Shown: one piece after another, positions 33,440 to 44,152 of the stretch
How positions within the stretch are numbered: the first letter of the stretch is position 1
How the letters are laid out: each line of letters starts with the position of its first letter
From: Casuarius casuarius
Taxonomy: Eukaryota; Chordata; Aves; Casuariiformes; Casuariidae
DNA: 64,000 bases
Direction: 5' to 3'
Assembly (NCBI GenBank): GCA_003342895.1
Contig: PTFA01000042.1
Location: 3,847,423 to 3,911,422, forward strand
Position numbers and translations under genes: made by a program
Notes under the pieces: model-generated
The model's database searches: none
What the model saw: only the letters and a program-made list of their open reading frames with translations
Told to the model about the DNA's origin: nothing

Positions 33440-35127
33440 GCTTGAATCGGAGGGAAGGACTTGGGAGAAGGAGCCAGCCCAATTACAGTTTCTCTTGTCT
33501 GAGGAAAATGCAGAGCTTCCTCCATCCAGAAAATTGAGCTTTAGTGTGAATTTAATTATCACACTCTGCTCCCAGGAGCATTCTGTCTGCAGAATAGCAA
33601 GGCAGGCCCTTTTATTTTTTTAAAACCAAGATTCATTATGTTTGCCTGTCATGAATGTTTGAAAGTTAAAGTTGTATCACTGAAGGAGGACAATCCGAGG
33701 GTTGCGTGCAGGTATCAGCTCTTCACAAGACATTTCTACATTGTCTCTGTGTTTTCTGTTCTGCCCTTTCAAGAGCTTTTACATAAATGGCTTCATTAGA
33801 ATTGATTATATACACTGCTTACTGCCTTCTGCTTACTCATTCATGTAGTGCTCTGGCTAACTCTCTCCTTTCCTGTCTAGTGGCTGGACAGTGAAAAAAA
33901 AAATCTGTGATCTGTGTTTTGAATGTTTCTTTTCTACTTTTGGGATAAACTTTTTGTGTTGCATCCTTGCTTGGGCTTTTTGCCCATTTGTGGAAATTCT
34001 TACGGCTGGTAAGAAGAGCCCAAAATGGGAATTGGATAGACAGTTGAACAAGGAATATGTCATATATGGTGCTTTTCGTTGAGCAAAGAATTAGAGTTTC
34101 TCCAGAAATATATCAGAGAGAGCACAGAGTAATTTGTAGAAAAGGATTTTATCATTTTTCCTTAATCTTCTACTCACAAGCATCTCATAATTTCTTGGTG
34201 TTTATTTGCTGCTGGAAAGCATTTCATAAATGTTGCTGGCACTTTCTTTCCTTTTCACTTTCCTGTGATAGATTGGTCCTAGAGAGCTTGCTGCAAATAT
34301 TCAATATGTCGTATTAAAATCTGGGCTCTGTCCTCCAGCTGGGACTAGTCACATAAATCCCACACTGTTGCTGTCCCCTGGTTGGAGGGATGGAAGAACA
34401 CGAGGAAGCTCTGAATTTGTCACTGGGGCTGTCAGTGCTGCTGCAAGCCCTGAGCTAGTGCGTTCATGCAGTGCAGCGATGGTGCCGTGCTGCGTGGGGA
34501 CACCTGCCCAGCTCCTGAACAAGCTGTTGCCGTACCGGTGCCAGGCCATGCCTAAACTGCTGACCCAGGGAGGCCATCTCCTGCTTGTGGAAACCTTGCA
34601 TTACTGCTGCCTCTCTCCAGCTGTGCGACTTGGTGCAGCTGGGCATGCCCTGAGGGTGCACAGCCCTGCTCATGGGGCTATCCTGCCTCTGGCCGTGGAG
34701 CTGGCTACTGGGCAGTCTGCTGCTGTGCATGTGCCTATGAAAAATAGCACAATGCAAAGGAGAAAGGCACAGAGGACTGAGGATTTTTTTGTTAAAAAGC
34801 TTTTTCTTGGAGGCCATGTTTGGCGTTGTTCTGAAACAGATTTGGTTATTACATGATGCTCATGCTACTGCAGAGTTTGCCTTATTCTAGTTGTGTTTGC
34901 CCTGGTAATGCAAGACATGAAGGATGAAGTCTCATCCTCTAGGAAGGAGTTGGGGAATACTCTCCCATGGCTGCGGTGAGCCAAACCCAATACAGCTTTC
35001 CTGGCATGGATATTCAAGTCACTTGACACATAGTGTATTCCTTTCTGACAAGTGTCTGCTGGGTATTTTTATTTAAGGAATCATTCCATTTGCTTTTAAC
35101 ATACTTTAGCCTCAGGATGCTGTTTAG

Positions 35128-35146
35128 AAAAAAAAAAAAAAAAAAA
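35128..35146 (+). repeat. poly(A) tract, A19
   Basis: An uninterrupted A run followed by CCTCTC. No retroposed gene body is recognisable upstream. Confidence 0.9.
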
Positions 35147-37237
35147 CCTCTCTAAACTGATACCAGAAGCTAATGCTTACAGGTTGTTAAAAGGAACAGC
35201 AAACCAGCCATTCACTGCTGGTAACCAGTGATTAAGAAAACCTGCACAACTGAGTTTTAAGTGGATTGTTCTGTACTCGGTTATACCTTGCTGCATTTTG
35301 CTTCCTGATCCTGTAAAGATAAAGTGTGTTAAATAAATTACACCAAAGATTTTTGCCTCTGCAAGCTCTACAGCACCAAATGAAGAACACCATGTATTAG
35401 CTTTATAGATGATAGCACCTGACTATATTCAGCAGACCAACATGCACCTCTGCACCACTTGAGGACCATGTCTCCTACCTCACCAAACTATGGGCTGAGT
35501 ACTGTAGGAGAAATCTAACAAGTTAGGACTATTTAATTTAAACAATGCTACCTTTCATTTGCTGAACTTTATCAAAGCATCTTAACAATGGGATAGTTCT
35601 TAACGTATAAAAATCCAGAAACTCAGAGGGAGATAAATTAAAAAGACACCCAGGAGCAAAATCAATTAAGTTGATTCATACCCTTACTACAGATATCTAA
35701 GAAGTTTTTTAAAAGCAGCTCTTCTATTAATGATTTAGCACATAATGAGGTTGAGTCTGTTCTGACTATTGGATAACCATCAACAAAATCAACCTGCAAT
35801 TTGACTATGATCACAATCTAAAAAAACTATAATATTTAGGTTTTTCTTCTCTTTGCATTTTGGTTTTTGAGCCTTTAGGATGCCTCCACAGAAGACATAA
35901 CAGAAAAAAGGAGTCCCTTTTGTACTGAGGTTCTCATATAACTCATGATTCCAGAAGTTGGAAAAAACCATCGTGTTGCAAGACCTGTGGGCAGTACGGA
36001 GGAAAGAACTTTTTAGGAGCACTTTGCCTGGTCTGTTGCCTGCCTTGGCTCCCAGTTTGGGTTGAATCACAGAATCCTGGATATCCCTGCCTGACATCCC
36101 CATCTAGACTTCCATTTTCATTTGTTCTATAGTATGCATTAAGTAGATGATTGCAAAAACTAGTAGAGACCCTTCATAAAGGTTTATTTCCAGTCTTGGT
36201 TGCCTTGCAGATGAAATAAAATGTACCTAGTAGCTATCCAGTCACCAAGATGCATCCTTAAATTTTAGTGTGAGCCCGGAATAAAGACATGGTAACAGGA
36301 CTTTGAAATTGCTCATCTACAAAAGTGAGATAAAATGCTTTTATTCACATCTTTGATTTTGCTACCCAGTTGTCAACAAAAAACCAGGAAACCTTCTTCG
36401 TAGTATGTTTTATTATGCATTGGAACTTGGCAAGTGTAATTCACTTAGGACTGCTATCAACATACACATTTAAAATAAGCCCATTGCTATCAAAGCTGCG
36501 AATTAACAAGCTTAACAAAGCTAGAAATCACAGATTCCATGGAAACCAAAAGTACCTGAGTCAACAGAGATCTAAACTCAAATGCACATTTCTTCCTTTT
36601 GATTCTCCCTTCCAAGTAATTGCCTGAGCAATTGAGGTTATACCTGCAGTCTTTGGAGGCCTATAAATGAGGTACGGTTGGCAGACTTTAAAAAACAACA
36701 AAAAAAGAAAACCATGAGAGTGAGAGCTTTAAAAGAAAATGTTTTAACACTGAAAACAGCTGAAGCTCTTGTTTTACCTCTACCTCTGTCCTCCATATAT
36801 GGAAAAGATTTCCTGGTTGTGACTACAGTCATGGGTTGGGCTTATAACTGTTCATCTGCTACCTGTCAACACATGAATCACTAAATGTATTGCTTTTGCT
36901 GATCACAAGGGCTCAGTCCTGCAAGCCAGCAATGCACACGGAGTTTCCTACAGCTGCCACGAGAGTTACATGCCTTGCTCTAAATTGTTATGCGCTGAAC
37001 ACTCTTCCATGGTGGGTCAGAAAGATTCTGAAAATAAGCTGGGTTTCCTTGAAAGTGGTTTCTTTTCAGTTTTCCCAAGAGAAATAGTCTAGATCTAGAT
37101 GTATTAGACATATGGTATGAAATCTCAATGTGCAAGGCACTTGCTGACTTTTGTGCACTTCTACAGACCTAACCCTCAAACCACAGCTGCTTAAAGACTT
37201 GCAGGTAAAACTGGCTGGGGAACAATTTCTGTTTCAT

Positions 37238-37276
37238 GACAGCTTCTGAGGTTTTTGTGACAGCTTCTGAGGTTTT
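37238..37276 (+). repeat. 21-bp tandem duplication
   Basis: Two adjacent copies begin GACAGCTTCTGAGGTTTT; the second is cut short by a 3-base difference at its end. The near-identity of the copies indicates a fairly recent slippage or duplication event in otherwise unique sequence. Confidence 0.85.
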
Positions 37277-38529
37277 GAAAATGGTTTTCCTTCTGCCCTG
37301 GAGTAAAACCAAACCATTATGAGCAATTTTTGTAAAATGTTACAATATCAAAACAACCCTTTTTTTCTTGAAAGGAGTAGGTTTTCAGTTTGGCTTCCCC
37401 AACCCAGTCCCTCTGACCTGATGGCCCACCTGATGGCCGTAGAAACCTCTCCACAATGCCAACATCTCTGAAATTGGAACCACCTTGCTAAACATAATGT
37501 CTTCGAAAGAAAAAGCTTTTTCAATAAAATGTTTTGTCATAAATGCTCCAGCAGGTTCTATTTCCTGGGGAGCCCAGGCCTCGCTCCTGTGGCAAGCTGT
37601 GCATGGAAGTGGTGCAAAATGTAGGGATGGGGCTGGAGGACTTTCCTCATGCTCTCCTTTAGCTGGAGCATGAAGCCACCAGAAGAAATGCGAACTGGAA
37701 TGAAGAGTTTGTGCTAACTGTGTAGAAACCACTGAAGCTTTGAAGATCTCTGGTGAGCCAGTCTTGACTCTGGGAGCCAATGGAGAAGTCTGAGAGGTAA
37801 GGAGGGGCAAAGTACGTGCTTGACTGAGAGAGTACAAAATGTTTCCACAGCTTTACTGTTCCTATGACTTATTCTATTTTATATTTAATGAAGCGTTTTT
37901 GTCTTTTCACATGAGAAGCAGCATATTGTAGCATAGTTTTGAGCAATAGGCAAGGTCTATAAGAGATGGAGCAGTGCTTAGAGCAGCTGCTTCTATTCAA
38001 AAACTGCCAGATGTTGTTGCCCTACATCAAGGCTAAACTAACCACTGGGAATCAAGGGACTGACAGAAGAATTTTCTGGGACAAGCAGTCTAATCAGTCA
38101 GAGAAATGAGGTTTTATGGGTTACCTCTGATACGAGAATATCCTAATGTGGCTATTAAGTACTGAGCAGCCTTTGATCTGTGAGTCAGTGTTACTCAATA
38201 TTCTTGGCCCAATGAGGGCACATCTGCTCCTCTTTGATCCACAGAAAGGACTCTGATCTGATAATCTGCTTTCCCTACAGGCGTATGACTTGTCACAGTC
38301 TGTTAAGTGGACACAAGATAGTTGCCTTAGCAAAGATCTGGTACTTCGTAAAATGCTGGAAGTTTATTGGCCCACAGATGGGTTTGTCAGTCTAATTTGG
38401 TACTGAGACTATCCAGACAACTATGGTGCATGCAGCATATTAGGCATGCTCTAAAGCAGAAAGTTTACGCCGTTGGGTTATGTGCAGAGTGTAGATCAGT
38501 CTCTTTTCTGTTCTAGGTGGGTCATGGTG

Positions 38530-38785
38530 TTATAAAATGGGGCGCCACCATTTCCCTTTTATCACATCCACTCTTTCAATCAGTTCAATTGAGGACCCGC
38601 TGGCACTTGTCACCCAACCCCTGATGACAACATTAAATTTTTTTGACCTGTTTTCTTCTGGTGGTTCAGTTATCCAAGCGGATGTGATCCCACTGCACAG
38701 TGCAGCCTTGTCCATCCCTCCTAATGCTATTCATCTTTCCTCTCCCCGAAATAGCCCCTTTTCTTCTCTCCTAAGGAAAATATAG
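38530..38785. other. unassigned stretch open on both strands
   Basis: A 60-codon frame on the minus strand (38530-38715) and an 82-codon frame on the plus strand (38537-38785) overlap almost fully. The minus product has a balanced composition (for example GWVTSASGSSIELIERVDV), unlike most chance frames here. On the plus strand a TATAAAAT sequence sits just before the ATG and an AATAAA about 15 bp past the stop. No known protein is recognised, neither frame extends through obvious splice sites, and upstream in-frame stops are present. It may be a fragment of an unidentified mobile element. Confidence 0.25.
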
Positions 38786-41180
38786 CAGTTGTGCTAAATA
38801 AAGCCTATCCAAATTTGTTCTGTTTGGTCCTACCCTTCTGTGAAGAGGGGATGATTTAAGGGTTGTTTATACCCTGAAATAAAACAGCAGCATTTAATGA
38901 TTTTTATTGCTTGTACTGCAATGACTCAATGTATTAGGACAAAATGCTATTTAGAGTAATGAAAGGAATGGATACTTCAGTGACAGCATCGATTTTGTTC
39001 TAACACAGAATAATATCCAGCTCTGGCACACTGCAAATCACAGCCAAATGAGATTTTCACTCACTGCAACAGAAAATTATTAAAATGCAATACCCAGTAA
39101 ATGCATTAACATACGGTGATACGACTCTGATTCTGTCTGCACTCCACAGGGCTGACAGAGAACATTTTAAACGCTCCCCTCCCTCTGCTCCTTAAGACGA
39201 CATTTCCTAATCAGAGAAGAACAAGTAAATCAAGACCAGGGTTCCTGTTTCTAACTCTCGTGTGAAATTCCAGTTCTGACTCCAATTCCAGTTACACCCA
39301 AGGCCAGAACTGGATCTGTCTTTCATGTTTCTTTTCCTTTTTCTTGGATACTGCTTGGCAAAATGTTCCTTAGGCAGATTTCACCAGCTCTCCACAGTTA
39401 AAATACTGCGTTTGCACAACTAAATAAAGATCTTCCACAGGACTATAAGAAAGATTGACCTAAAGGTCATTTTAGTTCATTGCTACATTTGTATATGCAG
39501 GTCATATGCTACCAAGATTCAAGACAGTCAGGATGGTATTCTGTGGTAACTCATGGAAGAAAGCAAACAAAACAATAATGATCAGAGGTGCAGTAACCAT
39601 ATAACCAGAACAGTCCTGACTCTTGACTATCAGTCTGATACTCCAGGTATAAGACTCTGCTGCTGATCAAGACCATGTACAGAGATGTTGCAGTGGGAGA
39701 AAAAGATTCTCAATTCTTGGTTTCTGTAGTGAGAAATAGGTATCCTTTTGAACATTAGTGTTCTCTGGAATCTGGGTATGCGCATGTGTTTTGTTTTATA
39801 GAGGATTGTGAGAGAACATGGAGAGACTAAAACCCTCAATGAATTTTAGTTACATTCACCCAAGCCGCAGAAGTTTGTTGGATTTAATGTTATTTATGTA
39901 GAATTTAGGATTTCTGGTGGACTCAAATGCTGATCAAGTCTGTATAAGTCCCTGTAATCATGAGTAACAGTGATTCAGGCCTTTAGTAACAGGCTCTCAA
40001 AACATGAGAAAAAAACACCTAAGGAGAAAGTAAAACAATAAAAAGAACGTATTCTCAGAGTGAGGAGAGGAAAGAAATAAGTAGACACTTTCATTCTTCT
40101 TGGATCTCCAATCTTAGGGCTTCCTAAAAGAATTACAAATAAAAGAATGTACCTCCTTCATCTACAGCAAAAAAAGCCTACATCCTAATCTACCGGAGTT
40201 TGCAACGGCCTCTTCAGCTTTTAGAAAAGCCTTTTCTAAAGCACAAGTGAACCTCTATCACGCTCTATTGACAGAGATATTTAAAATGAAGTTATAGGTC
40301 TCCCAGCCACTGTGTGCTTTTTAGGGGAAATCTGTCTTGGGCACATCAATAGTTCATTGCACAGCTGGAATGCCTTTGGAAAATGAAAGGATTATAATGA
40401 TGTTGCTGAAGCTGTGTGTTTCCTATGTCTCCATACCACTGGCACAAAGCAGCTCTGAGCGCTCTCCTGCTGTACGAGGATTTGCATACTGCTGGGGTAC
40501 GGGGAGCTCCAGAAAGGCAGCTGAGAGCATGCAAAACTGTTTGGAGAGGAGGCACCAGACTCCTGCAGCTGGAGTCTCTCCTAGGTGAAAGGAGGATGAG
40601 TAGGTGGCCAGGGCCTAATTGCAGGACCTCTATTTCCAGGGTTCATCCAACACAGCTGAGAGCAACTCCCGGATGTCCTGGTCATTGGTGGTGAGTATGG
40701 AGCACCACCATCCAAGGGAGCCTTACATGTCTGCAGGGCTCAGCCTTGCCCTGACATGTGCTGTGAGCTGAGGCCAGGAAGGACATGGCTGTGCGAGGCT
40801 GTGGGGTGGCAGATGCTCCCTGTACCCAGGGAAGGACGGAGCACGCCAGCTTCCAGGCCGGGGCTCCTCTGGGGCAGAAGTGGGCTTAGTGCTGCGTTGG
40901 GGCCCTGCTCCTCACAGTGTGTAGAGCCTGGTGCAATGAATGCAAAAACACGTCACACTGTACAAGTGTGACAATCGTATACCAACCATCCGTGCTTGAA
41001 ATTTAAATAATCCACCGCATATGCATTTACTAATCCTATTTTTCTTCTGATTCTTACAGTTGGCTAGATCAAAACTCCTTGTGGCAAATCTGCATAATTT
41101 CATTAAGTAATGAAGCTGGGGAAAAAGTCTATAGTCGTAACATCAAATCAGAAAATAATTGACAACAGAATCTTAATGAT

Positions 41181-41207
41181 TATTTCCACTATTTCCACTA
41201 TTTCCAC
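41181..41207 (+). repeat. 9-bp tandem repeat, three copies
   Basis: TATTTCCAC occurs three times in perfect tandem. Each unit contains a TTTCCA core that resembles NFAT/STAT-like half-sites, but simple slippage is the likelier origin. Confidence 0.9.
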
Positions 41208-42414
41208 TGAATATCAATTCATGCTGTGACCTGAAAATTGATGAAACGCCTCCATCTTTCCCACCAAATCATGTACAAGTTCCTCCACTGTCGGATTTAC
41301 TCCCTTTGTTATGCAGTAGGTTGCACAGCTGAACGTGCTTTTTTTTAACCACAAATTGAAAATTAGGTATCTGATAGGAAAGTTGGCTCCTTTTAGGTAC
41401 TACCTGAGTTTGCAACTTTATTTTCTGCATAAGTCTTCTGATAACTACCATTACAAAAAATTTTGGAATGGTAAAATCTTCAACAAAGAAAGAAATATCT
41501 TTTCATTAAGAAAAGTATTATATTTTTGTCTCTGAAAAATTTCTTTCCCTATGCTGTCTCTGCTGTTATACAGGAAGTATATGAAAAGTATTTATAAAGC
41601 AATGATTACTGGGGCATTTGCTTTACCAAATCACCAGCATCTGCTTGAAATATTGCGTGGCTTAGAACAAAAATAAATTGATCCTATTTTTTTTCTCTTC
41701 TACACTAAAGGAAGGTAAAGTAAGATTTCTTTGCAAGTGCTATTTTGAGTGTCCTAATGGACATAATAAGGAATTCACCTTGTCTTCAAATAAATTGAAG
41801 AAACAATTCAATTCATGGCATGATCAAGGTTTCTAGCAAGGAGAAATGTGGTAGTCATTTGTAATTCTGCATCTGCCAGATGTTATCATGAATAATGCAC
41901 TTTGTCTAATTGAGAAAGGATGTTGTATCGTTTGAAGAAGTAGCCTGATTTCGTTGGAATCTGATCTGTATTTTCGAAATGGATTAAGAGCACCTGCTTT
42001 TCATCACTAGTGACCAGATCCTTACATTCCTTGTCTTAGCAAAAGATCTAACATCTATACACCAGAAGAAACCTGCTCACAATCTTTTCACAGGTTGCTC
42101 AGATCTTTTACCTCTCAGTGGTGCCAAGACTAAAAAGCAAATTAAAGTAAAATTCGCATCTTCCATGATGATAGCCTTCAGGTATTAGCCCACTGCCATT
42201 ACAATACTCAAGAGCACAACAGACTGAAAGCATCTTTAATACGCTTTCTTTAATTTCAGCAGCCACAATTACAAAGAACATGCATCTGAAAGTCTGTGTC
42301 AGCCACTGCTTGCTAGATACCTCTTCAGGGTGTGCCTCAAATGAGGGGAGTTTTGAAATGTGATAAAACGTGACTCTCTCTTTCTCCAGCTGTTCTGAGT
42401 CTTCCTTGCCGAGG

Positions 42415-42426
42415 TGCTGACTCAGC
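42415..42426 (+). promoter_or_regulatory. candidate MARE / AP-1 element
   Basis: TGCTGACTCAGC matches the 13-bp T-MARE consensus TGCTGASTCAGCA at its first 12 positions, including a perfect AP-1 core TGACTCA. Large Maf, CNC or AP-1 proteins could bind. It is found by eye within non-coding DNA; occupancy is unknown. Confidence 0.3.
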
Positions 42427-43814
42427 CTCTCACTGCTGCCTGTATTTTTTCAACACTGTTATCCTGATTTGTATAACAAGCCTCTGATTCCTGTATTTGC
42501 TTGGGCCTGGGCTACACTACAGAGCTTCCTCAGCAGAAGTGACCTGTTAAAGTCTGTGCACATCCATATGGACATCTGGTGGAAGCTGGCAATGCTCAGC
42601 TTGTCTCCCGCTGAGCACCCCCTCCTCCTCCTGCTGTACCAGCCTGCAGGTAGCAGATAGCTACCAGCAAAATGCCATGGCGGATGTTTGCCAGCCAGGT
42701 AGCAGTGTCAGCAGCTATAAACCAAAAGCTCTTACAGACAAGATCTGGTCACTTGTGGGATGCGTTATGAGGGGCTGGTATGCTGTACTGCACAGGGTGA
42801 CAGTGAGGAGCAAAATCCCCGTGCGTAAACCCATGCCTGACTACCTTTGGTTTTATTATTGCTCCTGTTTCATTCCTTGTGCCCACTATTTGACCTGACA
42901 AGCATGGTTCTCTTTGATGTGAAGAACCACTTGCCTAATAACACAACTTCATCCTTTGCTTGCTCGCCTTCCTCCACCTCTTTTCCTATCAAAGATATGT
43001 TCTTTCCTCCTTTTGTGCCCAGATCTGCATGTGTATTCTTTGATTGCCCAAACTTTGCCTCATTCAATGGCTTGATCAGTTCCCAGATGTTTATTTGCAT
43101 GTATAGGTACATCCCAGCATTTCTGCCCCCACTTTTGTAAAAACATACAAATATTTGAAACAGAAAAACATGAATGTAATTTCCCCACTTTTGTTATTTT
43201 TAACAAGTACTTCAAATATTTCAATGTGGGGGAAAAACAAAAACAAAAGCCAGCAGAACCCACGCCAAGATGCAGCAGTATTGCTTATGCATTGATAGAG
43301 AAGGACTGTACTACTTCCAACTTCGAAAGGAGTTTAGCGTTATGTTCCTTCGGCATATGGAGGGTTTGTTTGATGCTGACTTGATTAGGATTGTCTTGGG
43401 AGCTATTCCACATCCTGCCCATTTGTTTCCTCAGACAGATATTGTAGGTGATCCCCCTCCCCTTCCCTTGGAAATGGCTCGTTGCCCTCTCTCTGAACTG
43501 CACTACAAGGATGGTTGTGGGGAGCGCGTGGCAGCGTTGACAAAGCCTGCGATGCATGCCAAATGCTGGATGGCTCCTACAGGGAAAAACGCAGCCTGCA
43601 GACACCCTGCCTCCAGGCTGACATCAGAGGCAGCTTTTCCCCTTATCTCACAGCACTTGCAAATATGCTGTTAGGCATATCCTTTTCGTGAAGTGCTGGA
43701 TTTGAAAGCTGGGACAGGTGCAAAGAAGGATGAGTTGAACGGCCAATTTAGGAGGTATAGTACAGGTGGGTACAAAGAGAAACATTTCAGTGAAAGAGCT
43801 GGCTTTCTATTCTG

Positions 43815-43847
43815 TTTTTTTTTTGTTTTTTTGTTTTTTGCTTTTTT
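43815..43847 (+). repeat. T-rich low-complexity tract
   Basis: Runs of six to ten T residues are separated by single G or GC. The open frame crossing it (43693-43998, plus) is Phe-rich because of the repeat. Confidence 0.85.
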
Positions 43848-44135
43848 GTGTTTCCTTCAATCTGAGATACTATTCAGATGTATTTCTTCCTTGTTCATAG
43901 TAGGGGCAACTTTTTCCTGGGCTTGCACAGATATAGGGATCAGGAAACAGGAAGAAATTATGGAACTGGCATGGCTGGGAGCTATAAGAGAAATCTGAAT
44001 AAGAAAGGAGTCACTTATTTTTAACTGGGTGGGAAATTGTTCCTAAAGTCTCTCTCGCATGGGAAGTAGGGACTCCACATTGCCTGTAGAAGGAAATTAT
44101 ATCTTCTAATAGATCAACTCATATAATTGGAGGTG

Positions 44136-44152
44136 AAAACAAACAAACAAAC
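44136..44152 (+). repeat. (AAAC)4 microsatellite
   Basis: Four AAAC units, the same motif as the repeat bordering the KCNJ6 exon, here in unique non-coding sequence. Confidence 0.85.

Larger units (their letters stand above)
26621..38519. other. intronic/flanking DNA, no gene recognised
   Basis: Mostly unique DNA. Identified within it are a weak tRNA-SINE-like B box near 27.40 kb (minus), a DR3 nuclear-receptor motif at 29.88 kb, a CTTTT microsatellite at 33.41 kb, a 19-A run at 35.13 kb and a 21-bp tandem duplication at 37.24 kb. A GC-richer patch at about 34.35-34.76 kb contains a 162-codon open frame with no recognisable domain, overlapped by a 117-codon frame on the other strand. About 29.1-29.5 kb is repeat-free and could be conserved non-coding DNA. 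Confidence 0.55.

Noticed and set aside
33284..33623. Lys/Glu-rich and Phe/Ser-rich frames around 33.4 kb
   Set aside because: They are produced by the CTTTT microsatellite and T run.
34368..34856. 162-codon plus-strand frame as a gene
   Set aside because: Its length is explained by locally higher GC. It has no recognisable domain and a long antisense frame overlaps it.
35789..36103. 104-codon minus-strand frame
   Set aside because: No recognisable domain. A loose resemblance of CACAGAATCCTGG to a CR1 tail is too short to call.
38540..38570. TGGCGCCC on the minus strand as a retroviral primer-binding site
   Set aside because: Only eight bases match a tRNA-Lys type site. The following bases do not continue the match and no LTR end precedes it.
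43270..43674. 134-codon plus-strand frame as a gene
   Set aside because: No domain or splice context is seen, and a 106-codon frame opposes it. It is consistent with chance.
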